A DNA stretch of 64,000 nt from contig NC_071667.1 of NCBI RefSeq assembly GCF_028554725.1, positions 82,250,001-82,314,000 of the forward strand, read 5' to 3'. This DNA comes from Zeugodacus cucurbitae. Its lineage: Eukaryota > Arthropoda > Insecta > Diptera > Tephritidae. The position numbers were made by a program, and so were the translations under genes. Below the pieces are notes generated by a model, which worked only from the letters and a program-made list of their open reading frames with translations, was not told the origin of the DNA and did no database searches. Below, piece after piece: positions 23,663 through 33,081 of this stretch. How positions within the stretch are numbered: position 1 is the first letter of the stretch; each line of letters opens with the position of its first letter.

Positions 23663-25360
23663 CAACAAAGAAGATGATGAGTACACATACTTCAGCGGCA
23701 ACTGAGGATTGCTGCAATGACCATGATTATCAGTTACAGTCTGCAGCATTGCATGTAACGACGAATAGCCACAGCAGAGTGTTGCAACAACAACAACAGC
23801 AGCGATTGATGCGCTTTTTGCGGCAATGGATTTGCTATGAAAACTATCGGTGCAACAATGTAATGATGCAACAGCAGGAGCCACCGTAGCGAAAAGGAAA
23901 TCGGCATCTTGCAACAAGCGCACGTTGCACACGCCGCACCTCAAACTGCATCGACCGCAAACTCGCTCTAAGGCTTCAAGCCTGTTCTTCTCTGCTGCTG
24001 ACCATCTTTGGCGTTGCCATACGTTGACTCTTTTTTGCATTTTTTGTTTGGCTTGCAATATCACTTGCTGTTGTTGTTGTTGCTGCTATTGCACTTTGTT
24101 GTCTATTAGCAGCTGCCTTTTAGTATGGCAGTTAGCTGCTTGTGATCCCTTTTCGTTCGCAATCACAGCGGACGTTGGACGGGACGCCTGTCGCTGCTCT
24201 CGGCTGGGATTGCACTTTTTCACTTTAACTAACAACAGCAGCAACAACAACAACCACAATTTCTACCTGCAATGATTTTTAATGTTTTTGCGCAACATTC
24301 CCATCCGTCTTGTCGTCTCTGACGCAAGCAGCGGCAACAGCAAATGTTCTCCCCTCTCCACTCCTCCTGTCCTGCCTTCATTTCCTCCACTCAATTTGAT
24401 CTTCTGATGCTGCTACTTAACCACTATTGCTACTTACATTGATTGCGCTTTTGGTTGATTTGTTGTTGTTATTGTTTGTTTTTGTTGTATGGCAGCTTGC
24501 AACCGGTTTTACTGGCTGCTTTTGCTATTGTATCTCTTCATCTCGTGTTCCTTTTTTGTTTTCTCGCTGCTTATCGACAGCTTTGTCATGTTGCTGCATT
24601 GCATTGCATTGGCCTCTCGAAGCCACTGAGCCTCGGCTGTTTGCTGGCTTGATGACGAGGCTTTGCTACTAGCTGCAGCTTTATTTGTTAGATATCGCTT
24701 TGTTGCAGCTATGCTTGTTGTTTTTTTATCCCGATTAATGCATATAAGCAGCAAGTTCTAAAAGGTCATTATAATGACTATATATATTTGGATTTGTATG
24801 CCTGTGTGTGTGTGTTGTGAAATATTTCACAGTTATTACAGTTATTAATTTCGACAGTTCTGCTTCATGGAGGTCATTAGTACTCTAAATATGAGTCACT
24901 TTTGATTTATGTCATCATATAGTTACAAACTTAGCTTTAATGTATCGAAACTCTTTAAGCTAGAAGATTATACATACATATATACGTAGAAGATATATAT
25001 TGACCCCGTTTAAGGTAGAAGATCAAATAAATACTGAACTCGTTTTCTCAATATTTTTACCGACATTTCTTAGCAGTCTTCGTCTTAAACGTTCATTCAA
25101 GCCATTCAATAAAAAGAGAAATTATCGCATGATTAAAATCAGGGCTTTAAAAATTCTCAAACATTCGACTATTCAGTTAAAAAATGTCGATCAGTATTCG
25201 CTCAAAAGGCTTTTACCCAATTTCTGCCTATTAGAATAATTGATTTTAATCGCATATTCGACTGCACACAAGATTGGCACTTGAATTCAAAAGTATATAT
25301 GTAGTTCAATCTGGGATTGGTCTAGAAAATCTCATAACAGCATTACGAACAATAGACGAG
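23663..25360. other. Repeat-rich non-coding stretch
   Basis: Long frames at 23,600-24,750 on both strands are Cys/Leu/Val- or Gln-rich and follow (CAA/TTG/CTG)n sequence. A GT run lies near 24,803-24,815. A 79-codon + strand frame at 25,000 is Lys/Leu-rich and not recognised. Confidence 0.4.
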
Positions 25361-25369
25361 TTCCTTTTG

Positions 25370-25560
25370 GCCCACAGTGGAGCTTAAAGGTTCTTTGAAC
25401 TACTTTCGCTTAGCAAGATCTATCTCAGCGCTATCATAGGTGTGCTCACTGGTCACTGTCCGATAGGTATACATGCGGTGAGACTAGGGATCCTGGCAGG
25501 TACAAGCTGCGAAAGGTGTTTTAAGGAAGGCGAGATGGAATAACTGTCCAAGTGAGATCT
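25370..25560 (+). mobile_element. Non-LTR retrotransposon fragment (C-terminal cysteine motif)
   Basis: The + strand frame reads VLTGHCPIGIHAVRLG, then ILAGTSCERCFKEGEME and a stop. LTGHCPIG.HA.RLG followed by C..C is the region behind RNase H in jockey/R1-like elements. It is homologous in position to the 19.5-kb and 22.9-kb fragments but far shorter. Confidence 0.7.
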
Positions 25561-25599
25561 TCTGCAAATGCTTTTTAACCTAACCTAAGCAACTCATAT

Positions 25600-26980
25600 T
25601 AGCATCAGTTTATATTGTTCATGGTATAACTCTCCCTTAACTCATAAACTCAACGAGTTCAACTATGGATAACAACTAAGATTAAAAGTATTTTGAACCG
25701 ATTCCAAAGCATAGGGTAAATCGCATGAAATTGCCATGATCTGGAAGAAAGGGCAAGAGTTGGAGTAGAAACGAGAGTCTGTCAGACTTTTTAAAAGCAA
25801 AAACTGGATCTAGTTTTACAGTTATTTAACGATGCTCGTTTAGACCAAAGAGATCAGACTATGCTCTTTCGATACAGCATCACTCGTGATTTTATAATAC
25901 CGAACGAAGTTTCATTTAAGAGGACCTCGTAAGTCCTTTGACATTAATACGGCATGATATTTTTATGAACCCTGACATATTTTTTGAAGAATGTTTATCA
26001 AATTTATAAGAAATTTAAGAAATTTGAAGAACGAGTACTATATATCTAATGTCCACCACATTTCCCATCATCAGCGTTCATTATTCGCGGCGCTTGGTCA
26101 TTATCAGTTATTAAAGCAACTTTTGTACACGTTTTACTGCTTTCTAACGGCGACGACAACGATTTGCCACCGCCACAGCCTGATTCAGCCTTCATTATAA
26201 AAAACCCAACTTGCAACTGCGATTTGCAACACAAATGCTGTGCACGTTGCAACATCGGGATTTCTTTTCTATAAACGGTCTAATGGCGCTGCTGTGCTGT
26301 GCCGCGTTGCATATGAATTGCATATTTCACTTTGAATTTATGTCTGTCTGTCGTCTGTCGCCTAGTGCACTTCACACAACTGCGGCGGCCACTAATCAAG
26401 TTGCCAGCGCTGAGGCAGGCAGCGCGCTGAAGAGTTAAGTCCAGCTTTGTGCTGGATTAAGTTCCACAAGCGCGCTTTGATATTTATTATGCTGCCTTTG
26501 CCGCACACACATGCACACATACACACATGCACAGTTGCAATGCTGCTCCATTTAGCCAGTTCTAGCGCGCCATAAAAGGAGCGCGTGTTGTCGCATTCCA
26601 GCGCTTTAATTTATTTAACAATTTTCCAATTCCAACGCTTTGTGCTTTTCCTCTGTTGCCGCGCTGTCTTTTATTCTTAATTTCGCTGCAATTCTATTTA
26701 TTTCAATCGCCACATTCCTCTCCCGTATATACTTGGTCTTTTATCTGCTTTTGGACTGGACTTTAACACCAAAGTGTTGCTGGTGTGGATTTCAAGCGTA
26801 ATTGGCGGCTCTGGCTGCGACGCGACGTTGGCTTTGGCGACTTCATTGCACCAACGTGCCACATTATATGTGGTCACTTGCGACATACACTTCTTGAACC
26901 TGACTAGCTCATATTGGTAGGGAGTGCAGATTTTTACCTAACCCAATTGTAATCGTTGGATTTTATTGAAAAATATATCC
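25600..26980. other. Non-coding stretch with a GC-richer part
   Basis: AT-rich up to 26,040, then more balanced with CACACATGCACA repeats (about 26,504-26,532). Frames at 26,046-26,438 and 26,698-26,886 show no recognisable family. No gene is supported. Confidence 0.4.
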
Positions 26981-27396
26981 TATAAACTATGTCGTTAAGG
27001 GTATAACTTTCATTAATTTTTCAAAAATAAAATATTTTGAATTTAATCTTGGTATATTCATTTTCTCTCAATATTTATAAATGCTACAATAATAAACATC
27101 AATCGATTTTTAGAATTCGAAAAAATGGATTTTTAAAATCAAATTTTGGCATTTTCGAAATTTTTCAAATATTTGTACCAAAAATTTCAATATGTTTGAA
27201 ATTTTAATTTTAAATTTTATATGTACATTAAACCTTTGGAACTCAGTGGTAAAAAATTATTTTCGATCAAAAATTTAAATAATTGATTTATTTCCAATTT
27301 TAAATTTCGAAGTTTAAAATTATCGAAAACTTTAAAAATATTTATCAAGAATGAATGAGGCAACTTTCGAAAAATTTGTTAATAATATTTAAAATA

Positions 27397-27867
27397 CAGT
27401 AGAACTTCCATAACTCTAGCTTCTATAACTCGACGTTGTCCATAACTCGAAATCTTAAATTGGCAATAGAAGAAAAATTTCATAAAAATTTCCTTCCATA
27501 AATCGAACTTTTCGACCGGGGCATAATACAGATATTAAAATTCTACTATCAAAGAACAATTTTAAAGGAGTCCCTATATTCGTATGGAGGCGACCAAAAA
27601 TTATGATATTACACTTATAGATTTCATAAATCGTGTAACGATGAGACAGACTTCAAGAGCCAAACAATGGCAGAGTGTAAAGGATACATGTTTTAATGTA
27701 TTTAAATAAAACTTTTTGCGAAGTAAATAACTAAAGCTGTGAGTAAATCTATATTTTATACATTTTGAAAAATTTATGTTTTTATGAAAATTTCTATAAC
27801 TCGAAGTCTCTCTAACTCGAAATTTTTTTTGTGGATTATGGTGATTCGAGTTAGAGAAGTTCCACTG
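27397..27867. mobile_element. pogo/Tigger-like MITE (471 bp)
   Basis: Terminal inverted repeats start CAGTAGAACTTCCATAACTC at 27,397 and, from the other end, CAGTGGAACTTCTCTAACTC at 27,867. Each is flanked by TA (27,395-27,396 and 27,868-27,869). Internal subterminal repeats TAACTCGA and ATAAATCGAA recur near both ends. CAGT...AACTCGAA termini with TA duplication fit pogo-type Tc1/mariner elements. No transposase frame remains, so it is non-autonomous. Confidence 0.8.
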
Positions 27868-28377
27868 TATATGTAATTTAAAAACAAAAAAGCTTGTTCA
27901 AAGATTGACAAAAATTATAATTTTTTCCAAAAAACAAAAAAAAATTAAACTATACTATTTTCGAAAATTTCGAATATGTTAAAAAATCTCAAAACAGCAT
28001 TTTTGGAACTTTTATAACAAAATGTATTTAAAAATAGAGAAGTACTAATTTTTACAGTTTTCGAACATTTCGAATTTATTACAAAATGTTAAAAAACTTT
28101 TTTTTCGAATTTTCGAATATTAAAAAAAAAACTTTAAAATAGCATTTTTAGAACTTTTATAAGAACATATAATTAAAACTATAGAAATACTAAATTTAAA
28201 ATTTCGAATTTATTAAAAATCTTGAAGAAGCATATTTTAACTATTAGAAACAAGTACATTAACATACAAATATTGCACTTACATATACATGCATTCTGAA
28301 AAAATTACAAAACAAACGAAATTGGAGATGTTCGAAAGTTTCCGTTTATACTTCTTAGAATTTAATGTACATAAGTA

Positions 28378-29310
28378 AAGGGTGATTTTTTAAGAGCTTG
28401 ATAACTTTTAAAAAAAAAAAACGCATAAAATTTGCAAAATCTCATCGGTTCTTTATTTGAAACGTTAGATTGGTTCATGACATTTACTTTTTGAAGATAA
28501 TTTCATTTAAATGTTGACCGCGGCTGCGTCTTAGGTGGTCCATTCGGAAAGTCCAATTTTGGGCAACTTTTTCGAGCATTTCGGCCGGAATAGCCCGAAT
28601 TTCTTCGGAAATGTTGTCTTCCAAAGCTGGAATAGTTGCTGGCTTATTTCTGTAGACTTTAGACTTGACGTAGCCCCACAAAAAATAGTCTAAAGGCGTT
28701 AAATCGCATGATCTTGGTGGCCAACTTACGGGTCCATTTCTTGAGATGAATTGTTCTCCGAAGTTTTCCCTCAAAATGGCCATAGAATCGCGAGCTGTGT
28801 GGCATGTAGCGCCATCTTGTTGAAACCACATGTCAACCAAGTTCAGTTCTTCCATTTTTGGCAACAAAAAGTTTGTTAGCATCGAACGATAGCGATCGCC
28901 ATTCACCGTAACGTTGCGTCCAACAGCATCTTTGAAAAAATACGGTCCAATGATTCCACCAGCGTACAAACCACACCAAACAGTGCATTTTTCGGGATGC
29001 ATGGGCAGTTCTTGAACGGCTTCTGGTTGCTCTTCACCCCAAATGCGGCAATTTTGCTTATTTACGTAGCCATTCAACCAGAAATGAGCCTCATCGCTGA
29101 ACAAAATTTGTCGATAAAAAAGCGGATTTTCTGCCAACTGATTTTGGTAATAAAATTCAATGATTTGCAAGCGTTGCTCGTTAGTAAGTCTATTCATGAT
29201 GAAATGTCAAAGCATACTGAGCATCTTTCTCTTTGACACCATGTCTGAAATCCCACGTGATCTGTCAAATACTAATGCATGAAAATCCTAACCTCAAAAA
29301 AATCACCCGT
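28378..29310 (-). mobile_element. DD41D (rosa-type) Tc1/mariner element, internally deleted
   Basis: Termini are AAGGGTGATTTTTTAAGAG at 28,378 and, inverted, ACGGGTGATTTTTTTGAGG ending at 29,310. TA duplications lie at 28,376-28,377 and 29,311-29,312. The 933-bp element encodes a transposase with 41 residues between the second and third catalytic aspartates. As I recall, this spacing defines the rosa group described from tephritids. The element has lost an internal part of the gene but kept an open frame. Confidence 0.88.
28484..29197 (-). CDS. DD41D transposase, in-frame internal deletion (237 aa)
   Basis: This is the catalytic part of a Tc1/mariner transposase, which cuts and joins element ends in the nucleus. 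It starts MNRLTNEQRLQIIEFYYQN, then jumps directly to LAENPLFYRQILFSDEAHF. The linker and most of the helix-turn-helix DNA-binding region, perhaps 100-130 residues by memory of full-length relatives, are missing without loss of frame. The catalytic triad is visible: Asp35 in FSDEAHF, Asp128 in WFQQDGATCHTA, and Asp170 in CDLTPLDYFLWGY. The C-terminus NWTFRMDHLRRSRGQHLNEI is complete to the stop. No stops or frameshifts interrupt it, suggesting a young insertion. Without the DNA-binding domain it is unlikely to mobilise anything alone. Confidence 0.88.
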   Translation of the reverse strand: MNRLTNEQRLQIIEFYYQNQLAENPLFYRQILFSDEAHFWLNGYVNKQNCRIWGEEQPEAVQELPMHPEKCTVWCGLYAGGIIGPYFFKDAVGRNVTVNGDRYRSMLTNFLLPKMEELNLVDMWFQQDGATCHTARDSMAILRENFGEQFISRNGPVSWPPRSCDLTPLDYFLWGYVKSKVYRNKPATIPALEDNISEEIRAIPAEMLEKVAQNWTFRMDHLRRSRGQHLNEIIFKK

Positions 29311-29469
29311 TATAATGATATTTAAATTTTCAGCTCCTTTCGTTTTTTTCTTGTACAATATTTTTTTTTCATATAAAAAAATGTTTACAAAATATCCAAA
29401 ACTAACAGTAAAAATTTTCTACAATTTCCGAAAAATATCAAAATACCAAAAATAACAATGCGCCTAATA

Positions 29470-30640
29470 CCCAAACACTGCGCAAATTTTCATTGCAACT
29501 ATTGTTCGAATTCGAAACAAAGCCAAATAACTATGGAATCAAATGAAATCCAAGCAGCAATTAGGGAAACCCAAACGATTTGATTTCTACGCTCGACAAT
29601 TGTCAGTAAATCCGTTTAACATTTCGGGTTATGTACATACACAATCAAATACGCATTCAGTAAACCGCACACAAACACACACTCACACACAAACATCTGT
29701 ATATTCATTCATTTATACAACCATTCATCGATAAGAAAATAGCATTAACTGGCGAGAGCTGGAGACTAAGTTGGTGTTTGGTGTACCAACCCCGAAAACG
29801 AAGCAGGCGAGAGGCAGTCAAATAGCTAGTGACTGAAAACAACAGGCAGGCACATGGCACACAGGGTGAACACACTGACAGACCAACAGACGGACAGACA
29901 GACAAACAGGCTGGGAGACACAAGCTGACAAACTCATACGCCGAGCGACAGGCCGAGTGTTGTGCGTACAGGACACCTCTGGCATGGCTGAGGCACAGCA
30001 CAGCACCACAGAGCTTCAGCGCCGCAACGCAGGAGAAAAGCAACAAAAGTAACAAGTAACAAGAAAGCAAAACATAAAATAAAATAAAACACAAACAAAA
30101 AACATGCCAAAAGAGCACATTGAAGAACACGCAACCACAAACATACACTCGCACTCAGACACACAGCGCCGAGGCAGATTTCCCAAACACCGGGTGCAAT
30201 CAATAAAGCAGCTTAAATATATCCTTAAATATCCTGCATAGCGGGAATTACAATAACATACAAGAATTCCAGCCGAAAAGGATTTCGCTGCGAAGAACTT
30301 AAAGCGAGTGCGAAAGGAGAACAGCGAAGCAAATGAGGAAAACAAGTGAGAAAGTGGAAAAGTACGAAAGGCAGAAAACTGCGTGCGGACTCAAAGGCAG
30401 CAGGCAGGCGGGCAGCGGAAGCAAAACCAAAAGAAGAAATAAAAATAAAACAAAACAAAAAAAAAATAAAACAAAAAAAAAACACACAAAGTCAGAAAAC
30501 ACAAATCCAATTGGAATGAGTAGCGGAGAGCAACACGCGACCAAACAGAAGGTTAAGGTGGCGGAAGGCCGTAAAAATAGAGACAAAATTGGAGGAAAAT
30601 AAAATAATAAAATGCCTACAAGGAACACAACAACAACAGC
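29470..30640. other. Purine/CA-rich non-coding stretch
   Basis: No gene is supported. It contains CACA repeats at 29,669-29,692, an imperfect (CAGA)n tract at 29,877-29,913, and A-rich AAAACAAAA runs at 30,060-30,100 and 30,420-30,490. The minus-strand frames here are Phe/Leu/Cys/Val-rich products of those runs. Confidence 0.5.
29877..29913. repeat. Imperfect (CAGA)n tetranucleotide tract
   Basis: ACAGACGGACAGACAGACAAACAGG-type repetition is visible with single-base interruptions. Confidence 0.6.
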
Positions 30641-30822
30641 AAAAGTAACAGCAACAAAAACAGTGTGCGCCTACGCCAGCTGGTTGTGGGTGGGTGCCGA
30701 GGTGATGGCGGAGTAAAAGCGACCGCGTATGTGCGGCCTTAATGCGGCGCAGAGGAGACGTCTTTTGAGCGCTTGATTGGTATTTTTAGCATTTAACGTG
30801 AAATTTTTATGAAAATACTCAC

Positions 30823-30881
30823 ATTTTTTTTGGTGATGGGCCGCCCAAGGCTCAAGGAGACGAACGATGACGATGCTCCGA
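30823..30881 (-). CDS. Candidate 59-bp internal exon
   Basis: On the minus strand a good acceptor (AATAATTTTTAG|TCGGAG) and a good donor (AAAAAT|GTGAGTATTTTC) bound 59 bases. One frame begins after two bases and reads GASSSFVSLSLGRPITKKN up to the donor in phase 0. A second frame is also open. Whether it is coding or untranslated is unclear. It lies in a GC-rich island (30,640-31,030) that stands out from its surroundings. Confidence 0.3.
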
Positions 30882-30892
30882 CTAAAAATTAT

Positions 30893-31024
30893 TTATTTAC
30901 TTATGGTGCGTTTCGCTTGCGCTGGCGTAAAGTCAGTCAAGGTGCTGTCGTTAGTGACGGTAGGGCCTATAAGTCGACGATTGCTTGAGGTGATGCTCAG
31001 CTGTTCGTGGCAGCGCCTTGGCAT
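30893..31024 (-). CDS. Possible 43-codon small ORF
   Basis: The minus-strand frame MPRRCHEQLSITSS, then NRRLIGPTVTNDSTLTDF, ends PAQAKRTISK and a stop. Codon choice is fly-like (AGC, ATC, ACC, CTG, GTC). The ATG context (TTTATATG) is poor. It lies immediately upstream of the candidate 59-bp exon. It may be a true small ORF, an upstream ORF, or an exon read in the wrong phase. Confidence 0.2.
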   Translation of the reverse strand: MPRRCHEQLSITSSNRRLIGPTVTNDSTLTDFTPAQAKRTISK

Positions 31025-31537
31025 ATAAATATTACAAATTTCAAATTTGTTTATTTTTTGATGCCACGTTGTTGTTGTAATATGCTTTGTTAGCTGTTTA
31101 CAAACGCTTGACTTGCGATATTCTGCCTTGCTTAAGCGTTGTTACAATATTTTCACAATGTCACGCACCTTGCAACATGTACTTGCAACAATAAAAAATT
31201 TTGCGTATTTCTTTCAGAATTGGTTTGCACAAAATATATTACTGGTTGTTTGACCTTTGACACGACCTTTGTTGGAATAGAACTTACACGTATAAATACA
31301 CTTTATTTTGCCACACGCGGATTGAGTATCAAATTTAAGCGTTCAAGTTAACTTGAAGAGGAAGTCAAGTTGTCAAGACTTTAAATAACTTTAATACGAA
31401 AGCTTGGCACTGGTCTCCAACAACTTTATCATGATTATCATTGCTTTATCATTCCATACACTTGCACACTCTTTCAATCGTTCAATAATTTATGCAACAA
31501 ACGCTTGTGGCGCAGCAAGAATGCACCTTTCCTTCAT

Positions 31538-31670
31538 TTACTTGTTGGGGCGGCGACGTTTCTTTTTTTGCGTACTGTCTGCCGCTCCTTGAACACCAAC
31601 AACGTGCTGGCGGATGCTGTGCTGCACCGTAGACAGCTTTAATATGAACAAACACCCACGAATTTCTAAA
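31538..31670 (-). CDS. Candidate terminal coding exon
   Basis: After an acceptor (AAATTACTGCAG|TTTAG, preceded by TACTAAG, a good branch-point match) one frame is open for 43 codons to a TAA. It reads LEIRGCLFILKLSTVQHSIR, then QHVVGVQGAADST, and ends in a basic QKKKRRRPNK. The basic C-terminus would suit a nuclear signal. There is no nearby AATAAA and no linked upstream exon, so this is tentative. Confidence 0.3.
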
Positions 31671-31849
31671 CTGCAGTAATTTTACTTAGTATTTTCTTAT
31701 AAATTTATAACACTCGAATATCAAGCAATTTAGTTAATTTAATTTTTCTTATGTTTTCATTTCATTTCACAGAGTGCACACACACAAAACAACGCGAATT
31801 GCCGCATTCTTGGCGCACGGACACCTCGTTTAACACGTCTAAATACGTT

Positions 31850-32107
31850 AATGCACGAAACCGAACTGAAAATGCAGCGCAGCGCCTCAACGCCAAATCA
31901 GCCAAACGATAGCGCTCAGCACAACACAGCACGAACTTCGACACCGATGTTGGAACGCAGCGCAGCGGCGGCGCGTAGCTTGTGGAGTCCAGCAGACGTT
32001 TCGCATGCTTCGGAAAACCAGTTCGAAGTTCGAATTGCGATACGAATGAATGTGGGAAGGCAATTGAGTAAGGCGAAAGAGTACCGCAGCGCTGTTGGCT
32101 CCAATGG
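31850..32107 (+). CDS. Candidate first coding exon
   Basis: The + strand frame starts MHETELKMQRSASTPNQPND; the second Met has a good fly context, GAAAATGC. It continues through TARTSTPMLERSAAAARSLW and FEVRIAIRMNVGRQL to a donor (CCAATG|GTGAGGGT) at about 32,108. If not spliced, the frame stops at 32,123. The composition is Ser/Ala/Arg-rich but varied. A 172-codon minus-strand frame covers the same bases and looks less like protein. The function is unknown. Confidence 0.3.
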
Positions 32108-32123
32108 TGAGGGTTGGGGGTAA

Positions 32124-32656
32124 ATTGTTGATTGAAAAGGGTGGGTAGGAAATTTTGAATTGGAAAAAGTAACAAATATAACTCTGAAAGAATGTTCTGT
32201 TTGCCTAGTATAACAACCTTTACTTTCCAAAAATTTAGCAAAGCTATAACTTCTGAAACTAGCCTATCCTTGGTTATCAAAAAAGGGGTTCTCTACGCGA
32301 ATCATGATGACAAATATCTATCGATAGCTCTTTTAAAAGGCAAAATAAAAATACCAAACTTTTTACATTAATGAAAATGAGAGACAGCTTCATGAATCCA
32401 CTTTAAATACTTTAAAGAACCTTACTAATAAGTTTGAACCAAACTCCTTAAGAGACTTCGAAAGCAAACCCAAAATAGCGTACTTAATCTTGACCGGGAT
32501 TAAAAATAGTTTAGCTTTAATATACATGAGATAAGGCTGTGGTCGTAGATCTTACCATAATGAAATTGTAATGAATACTCGAAAACCTATCGACAGACAT
32601 TTTCGAACTAAAAATACATATATCACTACACTCCTTATGATTCTATAAAATCCATC
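32124..32656. other. AT-rich spacer
   Basis: Nothing recognisable is seen before the TIR element that starts at 32,659. Confidence 0.5.
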
Positions 32657-32658
32657 TA

Positions 32659-33079
32659 CACGGTATGTTCAAACAATAACGAGATTTTTTAAATTCCGCG
32701 GGTTTGGAGAGACCTTTAACCGATTATTCGAGTTAGATTCTCACTTGTTAAAAGCTCCCACTTCGTTGCTTATTGGCCAAAACCAATACGGTAACGATGC
32801 TTCAGCTTCAATATATGCCAAACTTGGCTCCTTGTGATCTTTTCCTATTTTCACAAATAAAGGGCCGTTTTTTTACAAGCATATATACAAGAAATTGCTA
32901 AAAGAGCCAAAGACTATCCCAAAAACGAGTTTTAGAATGATTTCGACGATTGGATGACGCTGGCATAAATGCATAATATCGAATGGGGATTATTTGGAAG
33001 GAGCCAACATTAATATAGACGAATGAATAAATGTTTCTTCTAAACACGAAAATTCTCCTTATTTTTTGAACGCACCTCG
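32659..33079 (+). mobile_element. Short TIR element carrying a transposase C-terminal remnant (copy 1)
   Basis: Inverted termini CACGGTATGTTCAAACAATAA and, from the right, CGAGGTGCGTTCAAAAAATAA are flanked by TA at 32,657-32,658 and 33,080-33,081. Inside, broken frames read KTNTVTMLQLQYMPNLAPCDLF-like sequence, then FSQIKGRFF..ISIQEIAKRAKDY, then FDDWMTLA and INIDE. This order matches the end of a Tc1/mariner transposase after the second catalytic Asp. Two related copies lie at 53.0 and 62.3 kb. It is a non-autonomous deletion derivative. Confidence 0.75.
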
Positions 33080-33081
33080 TA

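Larger units (their letters stand above)
26990..29460. repeat. AT-rich tract of degenerate TTTCGAAA-type repeats
   Basis: Outside the two transposons it contains, this region is made almost entirely of A/T with recurring TTCGAA, ATTTCGAA and TTTCGAAAAT words. They lie at 27,110-27,360 and 27,950-28,230, with a few more at 29,420. No fixed period is obvious. Similar words recur at 37,800-37,920, 44,265-44,330 and 59,270-59,350. It looks like a degenerate satellite or a decayed repeat that hosted later insertions. Confidence 0.5.

Noticed and set aside
23600..24275. 141- and 154-codon overlapping frames on opposite strands
   Set aside because: Both follow triplet repeats, and Cys/Ser/Leu runs dominate; neither has splice or promoter support.
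29705..30628. Several Phe/Leu/Cys/Val-rich minus-strand frames resembling membrane proteins
   Set aside because: The hydrophobicity arises from reading A-rich and CAGA-repeat DNA in reverse complement; no coherent transmembrane pattern or family.
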